A stretch of DNA of 16,926 nt from an archaeon. Its GTDB lineage: Archaea > Halobacteriota > Syntropharchaeia > Alkanophagales > Methanospirareceae. A program made the position numbers and the translations under genes. The stretch lies in contig JASEFB010000039.1 of NCBI GenBank assembly GCA_030019325.1, positions 1 through 16,926 on the forward strand, given 5' to 3'. Shown here piece by piece: positions 7,109 through 14,323 of this stretch. The notes beneath the pieces were generated by a model that saw only the letters and a program-made list of their open reading frames with translations, did no database searches and was not told the DNA's origin. The stretch's first letter is position 1, and every line of letters begins with the position of its first letter.

Positions 7109-8623
7109 ATGATTGTGCGAAATGTTAGCGAGGGAAGAGAAAGCTCGGAGGAACGAGAACTTGTAAAGAGGTTCGCTGATTTCGGATTCCAGGTTCATCC
7201 CGAGGCAATTGAGCTCCTCAAACACTATTCCGATAACCGTAAAAGCGAAGGACAGCTCGACATAGCTGCGCTCGCAGAAAGCGTGATTAAATCGATAGAC
7301 CCTTCAATTTTTGTAATTACACCAGAGCAGCTAGCTGATTTTATCAATAAAGGCGCACGAGCTGCTGAAAGAGAAAAGAGTGAAGTCAAACCGCAGATGC
7401 ACGCGGAAGCCCCAGCTATAATAAAATCGTTCCCTGAGCATGGTAGGGGTGGAGACAACAAAGATTTCTTACCGCATTTCATTGACAGATATGAGCGGAT
7501 AAGCGGCATACTAAAAAAGAGGCTAAAATGCGGGCAGATACGGTTTATAAAAAATGGGAGTGGAAGCGACGAGATTTCAGTGGTGGGGATGGTCTCTTCT
7601 ATACATAAAACGGCAAAAGGAAATATCAGAGTTGAGTTGGAGGACGGTACCGGTATGCTATCCGTAATCGTGCCACATCACCAAGAGATAATACCTGATG
7701 AGGTAATAGGCGTGACTGGTTTTTTATCTCACGGCGGGTATCTCATTGCAGATAGGATAATCTATCCAGATGTACCCATCTCCTCATCAACCTCGCAATC
7801 ACCGTTACCTTTGTCCGAAAAGGAGAAGCAAAGGGGAACGGCCTTATACGCAGTATTTATCTCTGATCTGCATGTGGGAAGCAACACCTTCCTGGAAGAG
7901 ACTTGGGACAGTTTCGTAGAGTGGTTAAAAGAAGCAGCAAAAAGCAGTGGGATTGCATATCTGGTTGTTGCTGGTGATATTGTTGATGGAATAGGGGTAT
8001 ACCCTGGTCAGGAGGAGGATTTATTACTTACGGATATTGAAGAGCAATACAAAAGAGCAGCGGGATATCTTCGCGCTATCCCCTCGCATATACAGGTCGT
8101 GTTAGCGCCGGGAAACCATGATGCGGTGAGAAGTGCAGAGCCACAGCCCCCATTGCCAAGAGACATCAGGAACTTCTTCCCTGAAGGTACCTGCTTCGTG
8201 AGCAACCCCGCTTATATACAAATTGGTGGCAGGCAGGTGTTGGTATACCATGGCCAATCTTATGATGATTTTGTTAACTCGGTATCGAGGTTGAACTATT
8301 CAAAGCCGGAAGACGTGATGGTAGAGATGCTGAGAAGACGTCATCTTGCCCCAATCTATGGGAACAATGTTTCTATTGTTCACGATGGACATGACTATGG
8401 TGTAATTGACCCCGTTCCTGAGATACTCCACTCGGGACATACCCATACCGTTGGTGTTTCTAAATACCGGAACGTGCTCCTTATAAATTCCGGGACTTGG
8501 CAATCACAGACAGCATATCAAAAAAAGAGGGGTATAAATCCAGTTGCGGGCTGTGCAACGGTTGTAGAGCTTTTTGAACTGAAGGTAAAGGTAATGGACT
8601 TCGGAAGGAGATCAGGAGCGTGA
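7109..8623 (+). CDS. polB: DNA polymerase D (PolII) small subunit DP1, calcineurin-like exonuclease
   Basis: DP1 pairs with the large subunit DP2 in the replicative polymerase D of euryarchaea and supplies 3'-5' proofreading. The 504-residue protein has an N-terminal helical region (1-130), an OB fold at about 155-222, and a metallophosphoesterase domain from 248. All metal-binding motifs of an active nuclease are present: SDLH (D253, H255), GDIVDG (D290), GNHD (N336-D338), YHGQ (H381) and HSGHTH (H441-H446). This contrasts with the inactivated eukaryotic B-subunits. No strong ribosome site precedes the ATG, which lies 40 nt after trxA, so coupling from trxA or the hairpin spacer may matter. 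The DP2 gene is not in the window. Confidence 0.95.
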   Translation: MIVRNVSEGRESSEERELVKRFADFGFQVHPEAIELLKHYSDNRKSEGQLDIAALAESVIKSIDPSIFVITPEQLADFINKGARAAEREKSEVKPQMHAEAPAIIKSFPEHGRGGDNKDFLPHFIDRYERISGILKKRLKCGQIRFIKNGSGSDEISVVGMVSSIHKTAKGNIRVELEDGTGMLSVIVPHHQEIIPDEVIGVTGFLSHGGYLIADRIIYPDVPISSSTSQSPLPLSEKEKQRGTALYAVFISDLHVGSNTFLEETWDSFVEWLKEAAKSSGIAYLVVAGDIVDGIGVYPGQEEDLLLTDIEEQYKRAAGYLRAIPSHIQVVLAPGNHDAVRSAEPQPPLPRDIRNFFPEGTCFVSNPAYIQIGGRQVLVYHGQSYDDFVNSVSRLNYSKPEDVMVEMLRRRHLAPIYGNNVSIVHDGHDYGVIDPVPEILHSGHTHTVGVSKYRNVLLINSGTWQSQTAYQKKRGINPVAGCATVVELFELKVKVMDFGRRSGA

Positions 8624-8647
8624 ACAGATGAAGGGGAGCGTGATGAA

Positions 8648-9631
8648 ATGAGTGCAAAAACCATCGGACTGAAGCTCTTTGCAGTGCGTAAAGCTGCTGG
8701 AGTATGCAACTGGTTGCGAGACAGGGTTTACGGGAAATACGAGAACCTGCTGGAGGAGGAGATATTAGAGCGGCGTTTACCTGAACACGTAGCGATAATC
8801 ATGGATGGGAATAGAAGGTATGCGAGGAAGCTCGGAATTTCAACGGAAGAGGGGTATAATTATGGCGCGGGGATAACGGAACGTGTGATCGAATGGTGCT
8901 TCGATATCGGGGTGAAGCAGCTCACGCTCTATGCTTTTTCTATTGAAAACTTCTGCAGGACGGCTGAGGAGAAAGAGAAGCTTTTTGAACTCATGCGTGT
9001 GGAATTTGAGAAGATAAGCGAGGAGGAAAGGGTTCATAAGCATAAAGTAAGAGTGAGAGCGATAGGGAATATCAATCTGCTGCCGGAATCAGTGAGAGAA
9101 GCGATACGAAAAGCAGAGCACGCAACCGAGCGGTATACCAACTTCAAATTATTCATTGCAGTAGCGTATAGTGGAAGGATGGAGATCGTTGATGGGGTGC
9201 GTATCATAGCGAACAGGGTAAAAAGAGGCTTATTGAATCCGGATGACGTCGATGAAGAGACGATCTCAAAGCATTTATACATAAGCGAACTTGAAGGAGA
9301 GGATGAAGCGTCGGATTCGGGAGCAAAGACGAGTGTGGATTTGATCATAAGAACCGGTGGGGAGATGAGGTTGAGCAATTTCGTGCCCTGGCAGGCGTTA
9401 GGGAATGAATGTGTAGCGTATTTCTGTGCTCCGTTCTGGCCAGAGTTCAGAAGAGTAGACCTCCTCAGGGCAATAAGGACATATCAGGAACGCGAGGAGG
9501 AGAAGAGGCAACGCTCTGGCTCAAGAATGATAAAATTGATTCGGCTCTTTGAACGCGAACCCGTATCACAAGAGGATAAAAAAGGTTCTTCAACTCTACC
9601 CTTAGAAAAGAGAGCGAAGAGAATCAATTAA
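8648..9631 (+). CDS. uppS: Cis-prenyltransferase (UppS / di-trans,poly-cis-polyprenyl diphosphate synthase)
   Basis: This enzyme adds isopentenyl units in cis to make the long polyprenyl (dolichol-type) diphosphate that carries glycans to the archaeal membrane. The five family blocks are present: HVAIIMDGNRRYARK with Asp53, YAFSIENF near 95-102, the IGN segment at 139-141, AVAYSGRMEI near 171-180, and RTGGEMRLSNF from Arg235 to Phe245 with Arg241 and Ser243. FWPEF closes the core. At 327 residues it is longer than typical bacterial enzymes because of an N-terminal helix of about 45 residues and a basic, likely disordered C-tail after 285. GGGGAG lies 9 nt before the ATG, 24 nt after polB. Confidence 0.94.
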   Translation: MSAKTIGLKLFAVRKAAGVCNWLRDRVYGKYENLLEEEILERRLPEHVAIIMDGNRRYARKLGISTEEGYNYGAGITERVIEWCFDIGVKQLTLYAFSIENFCRTAEEKEKLFELMRVEFEKISEEERVHKHKVRVRAIGNINLLPESVREAIRKAEHATERYTNFKLFIAVAYSGRMEIVDGVRIIANRVKRGLLNPDDVDEETISKHLYISELEGEDEASDSGAKTSVDLIIRTGGEMRLSNFVPWQALGNECVAYFCAPFWPEFRRVDLLRAIRTYQEREEEKRQRSGSRMIKLIRLFEREPVSQEDKKGSSTLPLEKRAKRIN

Positions 9632-9637
9632 TTTTAT

Positions 9638-9655
9638 CTTTCTTTAGAAAGAAAG
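9638..9655 (+). repeat. Hairpin element, copy 2 (uppS-thpR spacer)
   Basis: CTTTCTTTAGAAAGAAAG is an exact inverted repeat: CTTTCTTT, a two-base centre AG, then AAAGAAAG. As RNA it folds as a 7-bp stem with a TAGA loop. It starts 6 nt after the uppS stop and is nearly identical to the element at 7074-7092. Confidence 0.65.
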
Positions 9656-9681
9656 TATTGATTATAATAAGGAAGAGTGCT

Positions 9682-10263
9682 ATGAGGGCATTTATCGCGG
9701 TTGACCTCTCTGAGGAACTGAGAACAAAGATAGCGGAAATAAATAATGATTTTGAAGGGTTAGGACTGCATGGTGCAGTAAAATTCGTGGATGCGAACCA
9801 GGCGCATCAAACGGTAAAATTCCTCGGGGATGTTCCGGAAGATGGTGTGGAACGGGTTAAGAGCGCATTAGCGGAAATAAATAAAAAGCCGTTTGATATA
9901 GAACTGCGCGGTGTGGGGTTCTTTCCAGAGGCTTCACTGGATAGGGTACGAACCATACGGGTTATCTGGGTGGGTATTGGAAAAGGTGCGGAGGAGTTGA
10001 AAGCGCTGCAAGAGGATGTAGAAGGTGCAATGCACGATTTAGGATTCACGCTTGAAAAACGCTTCAGTACACATGTAACGCTCTGCAGGGTGAAAAGGCC
10101 ATTAAAGTCAACGGAGATAGGGCGGATCGTGAAGATGATAGCGGAACTGAGGGATGTCTATGTGGGGAAGATGCATGTAGAAGAGCTGAAATTGAAGAGG
10201 AGCACGCTTACGCCTAAAGGACCTATTTATGAGGATGTATATGTGAAGAGGTTGGTGGGATAG
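9682..10263 (+). CDS. thpR: RNA 2',3'-cyclic phosphodiesterase (ThpR, 2H family)
   Basis: ThpR opens 2',3'-cyclic phosphates at RNA ends and can ligate tRNA halves in vitro. The 193-residue protein has the two diagnostic HxT motifs of the 2H superfamily, HQTVKFLG (His42, Thr44) and HVTLCRVK (His131, Thr133), placed symmetrically in the two lobes. The ATG at 9682 is chosen because MRAFIAVDL is the standard family N-terminus; the TTG at 9658 would add eight unconserved residues. It is the last gene of the trxA-polB-uppS block. In other archaea this gene often sits with the CCA-adding enzyme, which is absent here. Confidence 0.94.
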   Translation: MRAFIAVDLSEELRTKIAEINNDFEGLGLHGAVKFVDANQAHQTVKFLGDVPEDGVERVKSALAEINKKPFDIELRGVGFFPEASLDRVRTIRVIWVGIGKGAEELKALQEDVEGAMHDLGFTLEKRFSTHVTLCRVKRPLKSTEIGRIVKMIAELRDVYVGKMHVEELKLKRSTLTPKGPIYEDVYVKRLVG

Positions 10264-10308
10264 AAAATAAAAAGAAATTATAATTATGAGGATACTATAC
10301 TAAGCAAG

Positions 10309-10350
10309 TTATTTATAGTCTTTGCCGAAAGACCCGGTGGATATGGGTGA
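10309..10350 (+). promoter_or_regulatory. Promoter of the grpE-dnaK-J-xseA unit with a core inverted repeat
   Basis: A TATA box (TTATTTATA, 10309-10317) lies 39 bp before the grpE ATG. It predicts a start near 10340 and a leader that contains GGTGA (10346-10350), 5 nt before the ATG. GTCTTTGCCGAAAGAC (10318-10333) is a perfect 6-bp inverted repeat with a GCCG centre. It lies directly between the TATA box and the expected start, the classic place for a repressor operator in archaea. It could also serve as a hairpin ending thpR transcripts. Confidence 0.5.
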
Positions 10351-10355
10351 GATGA

Positions 10356-11264
10356 ATGATTAGATCTGAAGCTTATAAGGGGCACGCTCTTGGAATAGTA
10401 GTGCTGGCATTGCTGGTGGATAGCTCAGGCACCGCTCCAGCTGAGGAGTGGAAATCCCGATACAATAAATTAAGGCAAGAATTCAGGGACTATATTGAGA
10501 CCAGTCGAAGAAATGAAGAGATAAAGAGCCAGGAGCTAAAAATAGACTTTGCAAAGAAGCTTCTGGTCGTTGCAGATTCTTTGAGCCGTATAACTGCAAC
10601 ATACAATAATTTTTCCTGTGATATTGTAAAAAGTTATTCAGAAAATCTCAAGAAGAATATAGATGTAATCTACGGTCAATTGCTTTCAGCTTCAGGTCTT
10701 ACCCCAGTAGAGCCGGCAGCAGGCGATAAGTTCGATGATAGATTGCATAACGCTATCGGATTGGAGTACGGCACTGCATATCCTGAGAACTCGGTTTTTC
10801 GTGTGATAAGGAAAGGATATCGCATTGAAGATGCGCTCGTAAGACCAGCGGAGGTGATTATTACAAAACGTCCCGTTGAAGTAATCAAGGTAAAAAAGCC
10901 GGGCTTACGGGATCGCATCCTCAGATGGATTAGCCCCACAAAGCTCAGATTTGCAGAGGTAAACCAACGGATAGATGAGTTTGAGCGCATGCAGAAAGAG
11001 AAGGTCGAACGACTTATACAGGATATAACCTCTCTGAAGAATATAGTAACGCAACTGGAAGCAAGAAATCAAGAAGTAGAAGAATCTGAGCGCATACAGG
11101 AAGAAAAAATCGAGAAACTTACAAAGGATATAAGTTCTCTGAGAAACATAATAATGGAACTCGAAGAGGAGATAGCGTTAAAGGATCAGGCACCGTTGCA
11201 AAGCGGTGATATATCCGAGAATGTTAGGCTGGAGAATGAAGCGTTTAAGAATAACAGTTATTAA
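10356..11264 (+). CDS. grpE: GrpE-family nucleotide exchange factor with long C-terminal coiled coil
   Basis: GrpE dimers open the DnaK nucleotide cleft to release ADP. Residues 32-112 form the family's helical part (WKSRYNKLRQEFRDYIE). Residues 117-170 match the DnaK-binding beta domain: PAAGDKFDDRLHNAI, then FRVIRKGYRIEDALVRPAEV, equivalent to the usual GxxFDPxxHEA and GYxxxxRVLRPAxV. After a basic linker (171-205) comes a predicted coiled coil of two 35-residue repeats (210-244 and 245-279). Usual GrpE ends near the beta domain, so about 130 residues are extra. The N-terminus has a short hydrophobic run (ALGIVVLALLV, 11-21) that might be a membrane-proximal or packing helix. It is first of the chaperone block, 20 bp before dnaK. 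Confidence 0.85.
   Translation: MIRSEAYKGHALGIVVLALLVDSSGTAPAEEWKSRYNKLRQEFRDYIETSRRNEEIKSQELKIDFAKKLLVVADSLSRITATYNNFSCDIVKSYSENLKKNIDVIYGQLLSASGLTPVEPAAGDKFDDRLHNAIGLEYGTAYPENSVFRVIRKGYRIEDALVRPAEVIITKRPVEVIKVKKPGLRDRILRWISPTKLRFAEVNQRIDEFERMQKEKVERLIQDITSLKNIVTQLEARNQEVEESERIQEEKIEKLTKDISSLRNIIMELEEEIALKDQAPLQSGDISENVRLENEAFKNNSY
10983..11192 (+). repeat. Tandem 105-bp coding repeat in the grpE tail
   Basis: Two adjacent 105-nt units (10983-11087 and 11088-11192) both begin GAGCGCAT and encode similar 35-residue segments: ERMQKEKVERLIQDITSLKN and ERIQEEKIEKLTKDISSLRN at their starts. The period is exactly five heptads, so the duplication keeps the coiled-coil register. The second halves have diverged more. 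Confidence 0.8.
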
Positions 11265-11284
11265 AATATAAGGGAGATAGGTAG

Positions 11285-13000
11285 ATGACGGATAGAAATA
11301 TACTGGGTATAGACTTCGGGACCACGAACTCAAAGATTGCGTACATGCTGCTGGACGAGCCAGTGATGATCGAGAACAGCGAAGGAGAGAAGGTCACACC
11401 CTCCGTAGTTTATTTCAAGAGTGAGGGTGAGGTTATAGCAGGTGAAGTAGCGAAGCGAAATATGATTGTGCATCCTGAGAGTACAGTGAGTTCTATTAAA
11501 AGGGAGATGGGGACAGACTTCAAGAAGAAGATCGGGCGGTACAAATTCCCGTCTGAATACATAGGAGCATGTATATTCAAGAAACTTGCGGATGATGCAG
11601 AAAAACGGCTTGGAAGACGGTTTGTTGATGCCGTAGTATCAGTCCCTGCAAATTATTCCGATGGCCAGAGGCAGTCAATCAAGGATGCTGCGGAGATTGC
11701 AGGGCTTAATGTTTTGAGGATGATAAATGAGCCTACTGCCGCAGCGTTGGCGTATGGGATAAGAGAAGACCGCGATAGAAGGGTGCTGGTTTATGACTTT
11801 GGTGGGGGGACGTTCGATGTATCTATCCTCTCCGTTACTTCAGGGTTCTTTGACGTGGATGCAAGCGCGGGCGAGCATAGGCTCGGAGGTGATGACATAG
11901 ATGCGCGTATTGAGGAGCATGTGAGTAAGAGATTATACGAGCAACTTGGTGTTGACGGGAAAAAGGATTTAGCTCTTCATGCAACGCTCCGTGAAGCCTC
12001 AGAGGAAGCAAAGATCGCGCTATCATCAGCGGAGAGCACGACGATCAGCATCCCTTTTGTGGCTGCAAACAAACCGCCGTTCAGTATGGTATTGACCCGT
12101 GCACAACTTAACAGTATGGTATCCGACCTGATCGAGCGCACAAAAAAGCCAGTTGAACAGGCATTAAACGATGCATCGCTTGAGAAGAGCGAGATAGATG
12201 AGATATTGCTTGTAGGGGGTACAACTCTCATACCTGCAGTGCGTCAATTCGTAACAGAGTATTTCGGGAAAGAACCTCTTAGAGGTGATCCCTATGAAGC
12301 GGTCGCACTCGGTGCCGCTATTGCAAGCACAGAGTTCATAAAAGAAAAATCAAGGACTGCGAAAAATATAGAGATCAGTGACGTGATCTCAAGCTCATTG
12401 GGTGTAGAGACAGCAGACGGTACGATCTCACGGATAATTGAGCGGAACACAAAGATCCCAATTGCACGGACACGTAATTACACGAATGCATGGAGTTTCG
12501 TGGATAAGGTCGTTATTCCAGTATACCAGGGCGAAGGAGAATATCCTGAGGAGAACGAGTTCCTCGGAGAATTCTGGATATCCATAGAACCTATGCCTAT
12601 CCACCAGAACAAGATAGACGTTACCTTTGAAGTGGGAAAGGAGTTCGGTATACTGAACGTCACAGCAAAAGATGCAGACTCGGGCAATCAGCGTACCGTG
12701 AAATTAGAAGCGAGGAGCAGGCTTTCGAAGAAAGAGAAGAATAAATGGATGAAGAAACTGCTCGGTGTTGAGAGCGTACATGTAAACATAATAAATGAGG
12801 AGACTGAGGTCACTTTGGACCTCTATCTTAACCCGTGGGAGACAGTATCAGACCTCAAAAGAGAGTTGATGGAGAAGGGCGTTATAGGGGAGAATGAGAC
12901 GGTCTTCTATGAAGATATGGAGCCTGAGGATGCCCAGAGAATATCCGACCTTGGCCTGAGGAGCGGCAGCGTGATAGAGATAAGGCGAAAGGATGAGTAA
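11285..13000 (+). CDS. dnaK: Divergent Hsp70 (DnaK) with lid replaced by a ubiquitin-like domain
   Basis: An ATP-driven chaperone of 571 residues. The nucleotide-binding domain (1-355) has GIDFGTTNS (8-16), catalytic Lys72, INEPTAAALAYG (147-158), DFGGGTFDVS (171-180) and LVGGTTLIP. It lacks the lobe-I insertion of Gram-negative DnaK, as archaeal and Gram-positive forms do. The usual VLLL linker reads IEIS (362-365). The position of Thr199 of E. coli DnaK is His198. SBD-beta spans about 370-477. Instead of a lid of about 100 residues there is a short basic stretch (481-494), then a beta-grasp ubiquitin-like domain (496-567). GGGAG lies 8 nt before the ATG. The stop overlaps the J-like gene by 8 nt, indicating translational coupling. 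Confidence 0.93.
   Translation: MTDRNILGIDFGTTNSKIAYMLLDEPVMIENSEGEKVTPSVVYFKSEGEVIAGEVAKRNMIVHPESTVSSIKREMGTDFKKKIGRYKFPSEYIGACIFKKLADDAEKRLGRRFVDAVVSVPANYSDGQRQSIKDAAEIAGLNVLRMINEPTAAALAYGIREDRDRRVLVYDFGGGTFDVSILSVTSGFFDVDASAGEHRLGGDDIDARIEEHVSKRLYEQLGVDGKKDLALHATLREASEEAKIALSSAESTTISIPFVAANKPPFSMVLTRAQLNSMVSDLIERTKKPVEQALNDASLEKSEIDEILLVGGTTLIPAVRQFVTEYFGKEPLRGDPYEAVALGAAIASTEFIKEKSRTAKNIEISDVISSSLGVETADGTISRIIERNTKIPIARTRNYTNAWSFVDKVVIPVYQGEGEYPEENEFLGEFWISIEPMPIHQNKIDVTFEVGKEFGILNVTAKDADSGNQRTVKLEARSRLSKKEKNKWMKKLLGVESVHVNIINEETEVTLDLYLNPWETVSDLKRELMEKGVIGENETVFYEDMEPEDAQRISDLGLRSGSVIEIRRKDE
12770..12985 (+). other. Ubiquitin-like beta-grasp domain fused to DnaK
   Basis: Residues 496-567 of DnaK read as a ubiquitin fold. 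There is a first strand (VHVNIIN), a second strand (VTLDLYLNPWETVSDLK) running into the helix with the typical TV-dLK pattern, a VFYED strand where ubiquitin has LIF, then ISDLGLRSGSVIEIRRK, matching ubiquitin's tLsDynI...stLhLvLR. The tail ends RRKDE without Gly-Gly, so it is a fixed domain and not a conjugated modifier. This is recognised from pattern only, not from a structure or profile search. Confidence 0.75.
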
Positions 13001-14321
13001 GAGAAAGAAAAAACAAAGAGCTGAAGAGATACAGGTTGTAAAGCAGGAGATACCAATTCATGATGATCCATACTGGGGGGTATCCAGTATTTATATGGAT
13101 GCGCATCGAGTCGGCAGATTCATCAGTAGATTCGAGCGATTTGAAGACCTGCATCCAGAATGGACATACGAGCTTATGAACGGTATACCTACATATTACT
13201 GCGTTCTCGGTGTTGAGAGAGGGGCAACAAAAGACCAGATCGAGCGGTCTTATGAGAGGAAATTGAAGTTCTCAAGCTATCCCAAAGAGGTGATCGGGGA
13301 GGCATTCGATGTATTGAGCAGCCCCAGACTTCAGAAAGAGTATGACGAACTGCTTCTTACATTTGAGCAGGTTACAAAATGCATGTCCCCTGCCGAAAAG
13401 AATGAATTGGTTGAGAAGCACAGTGAACATATCAGCATCGAGAAGGAGTATATTAGAATGGGTCAGATACTGAGCAGGTATAAGGATTATACCCTTCTTT
13501 ATATGCTCGGGATGCCTGATCTATACGAGATTGCAGGGCTTGCAAAGGACTACACAACCGAAGAGATAAGAAGAAATCGCAGGGCAGACTCAGAGCTATT
13601 GAATAAAATCTACGCCGTACTCAATGATACTGCATCACGTGAAGAGTACGACTTCATGCTGGGCTTTATTGCTAAATACGCAAATAAGGAGCGTCTTGAA
13701 GCAAGGGATAGGAATAGGAAGAAGTGGGAGCGTATAGATAGGGGCATTTTTGAGAGGATCATACTTACCGCTCTTAATGAACCAGGTGCAATTGAAAGAT
13801 ATACGCAGCGGCGGGATGAGATACTTAACAGCAACCAGGACTGGAAGCAGTATTTCCCACCTAATAAGGAGACATTTCTATCAATACTCGGATTAGATGC
13901 AGGCTCGCTTCGCACTGACAAAAAGGAGGTTGAAAGAGCTATACGTGAGAAATATAGGCAGCTCGAGAAGACTCCTCAGGTTAATCTGGCATACAGCGTG
14001 CTCAAGAATACGTCGCAGAGAGAGGATTACCTGTGGCTTCTTGAGAATAACGAGATGTTGGATCCGTTAGTCAGCCTGCTTTCGGTGGAAGAGGTTTCTG
14101 GGGGAATTAAAATTAAAAAAGAAAAAGGGGAAATACCGAGCATCCGGGAAACGATGAATGCGTTAATCAGGCTATTCGCAGAAACAGAAAGAGGAATCAA
14201 AAGAGGAAGAGATAAAATACCGAGCACTCAGGAGATGATGGATATACTAACCAGCATATTAGAAGAGGAGGTTTTAAAGGAAGGGACTCCAAAAAGATTT
14301 GAAAGGATGAGAAGGAGATAG
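12993..14321 (+). CDS. Triple J-like domain protein lacking HPD, DnaK partner candidate
   Basis: The 442-residue protein has three DnaJ-like segments. J1 (67-122) has YYCVLGVERGATKDQIERSY and ends in EAFDVLSSPRLQKEYDELL. J2 (167-225) has LLYMLGM and ends in YAVLNDTASREEYDFML. J3 (294-351) has FLSILGLDAG and ends in LAYSVLKNTSQREDYLWLL. All keep the first helix or the 'AY.VL.....R..YD' last helix of J domains. All are shortened in the middle and lack the HPD tripeptide that triggers Hsp70 ATPase. No Gly/Phe region, zinc finger or CTD of a standard DnaJ is present. The C-terminus has two 28-residue helical repeats (381-408 and 409-436). The ATG lies within the dnaK stop region, so the two are translationally coupled. 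Confidence 0.8.
   Translation: MSKRKKKQRAEEIQVVKQEIPIHDDPYWGVSSIYMDAHRVGRFISRFERFEDLHPEWTYELMNGIPTYYCVLGVERGATKDQIERSYERKLKFSSYPKEVIGEAFDVLSSPRLQKEYDELLLTFEQVTKCMSPAEKNELVEKHSEHISIEKEYIRMGQILSRYKDYTLLYMLGMPDLYEIAGLAKDYTTEEIRRNRRADSELLNKIYAVLNDTASREEYDFMLGFIAKYANKERLEARDRNRKKWERIDRGIFERIILTALNEPGAIERYTQRRDEILNSNQDWKQYFPPNKETFLSILGLDAGSLRTDKKEVERAIREKYRQLEKTPQVNLAYSVLKNTSQREDYLWLLENNEMLDPLVSLLSVEEVSGGIKIKKEKGEIPSIRETMNALIRLFAETERGIKRGRDKIPSTQEMMDILTSILEEEVLKEGTPKRFERMRRR
14133..14300 (+). repeat. Tandem 84-bp coding repeat at the end of the J-like gene
   Basis: ATACCGAGCA begins both units (14133 and 14217), which encode IPSIRETMNALIRLFAE and IPSTQEMMDILTSILEE. The period of 28 residues equals four heptads. 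Each unit looks like one amphipathic helix followed by a basic spacer. Confidence 0.65.
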
Positions 14322-14323
14322 AA

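Noticed and set aside
9658..9681. TTG start for thpR
   Set aside because: The added residues are not conserved, and MRAFIAVDL from the ATG at 9682 is the usual family start.
12760..13000. Loss of the DnaK lid by a recent frameshift into the J-like gene
   Set aside because: The ubiquitin-like tail is in the dnaK frame with a regular strand and helix pattern, and the J-like N-terminus does not resemble a lid in any part.
12770..13000. DnaK tail as a conjugated ubiquitin-like modifier
   Set aside because: It ends in RRKDE with no terminal Gly-Gly and has no separate start or E1-like partner nearby.
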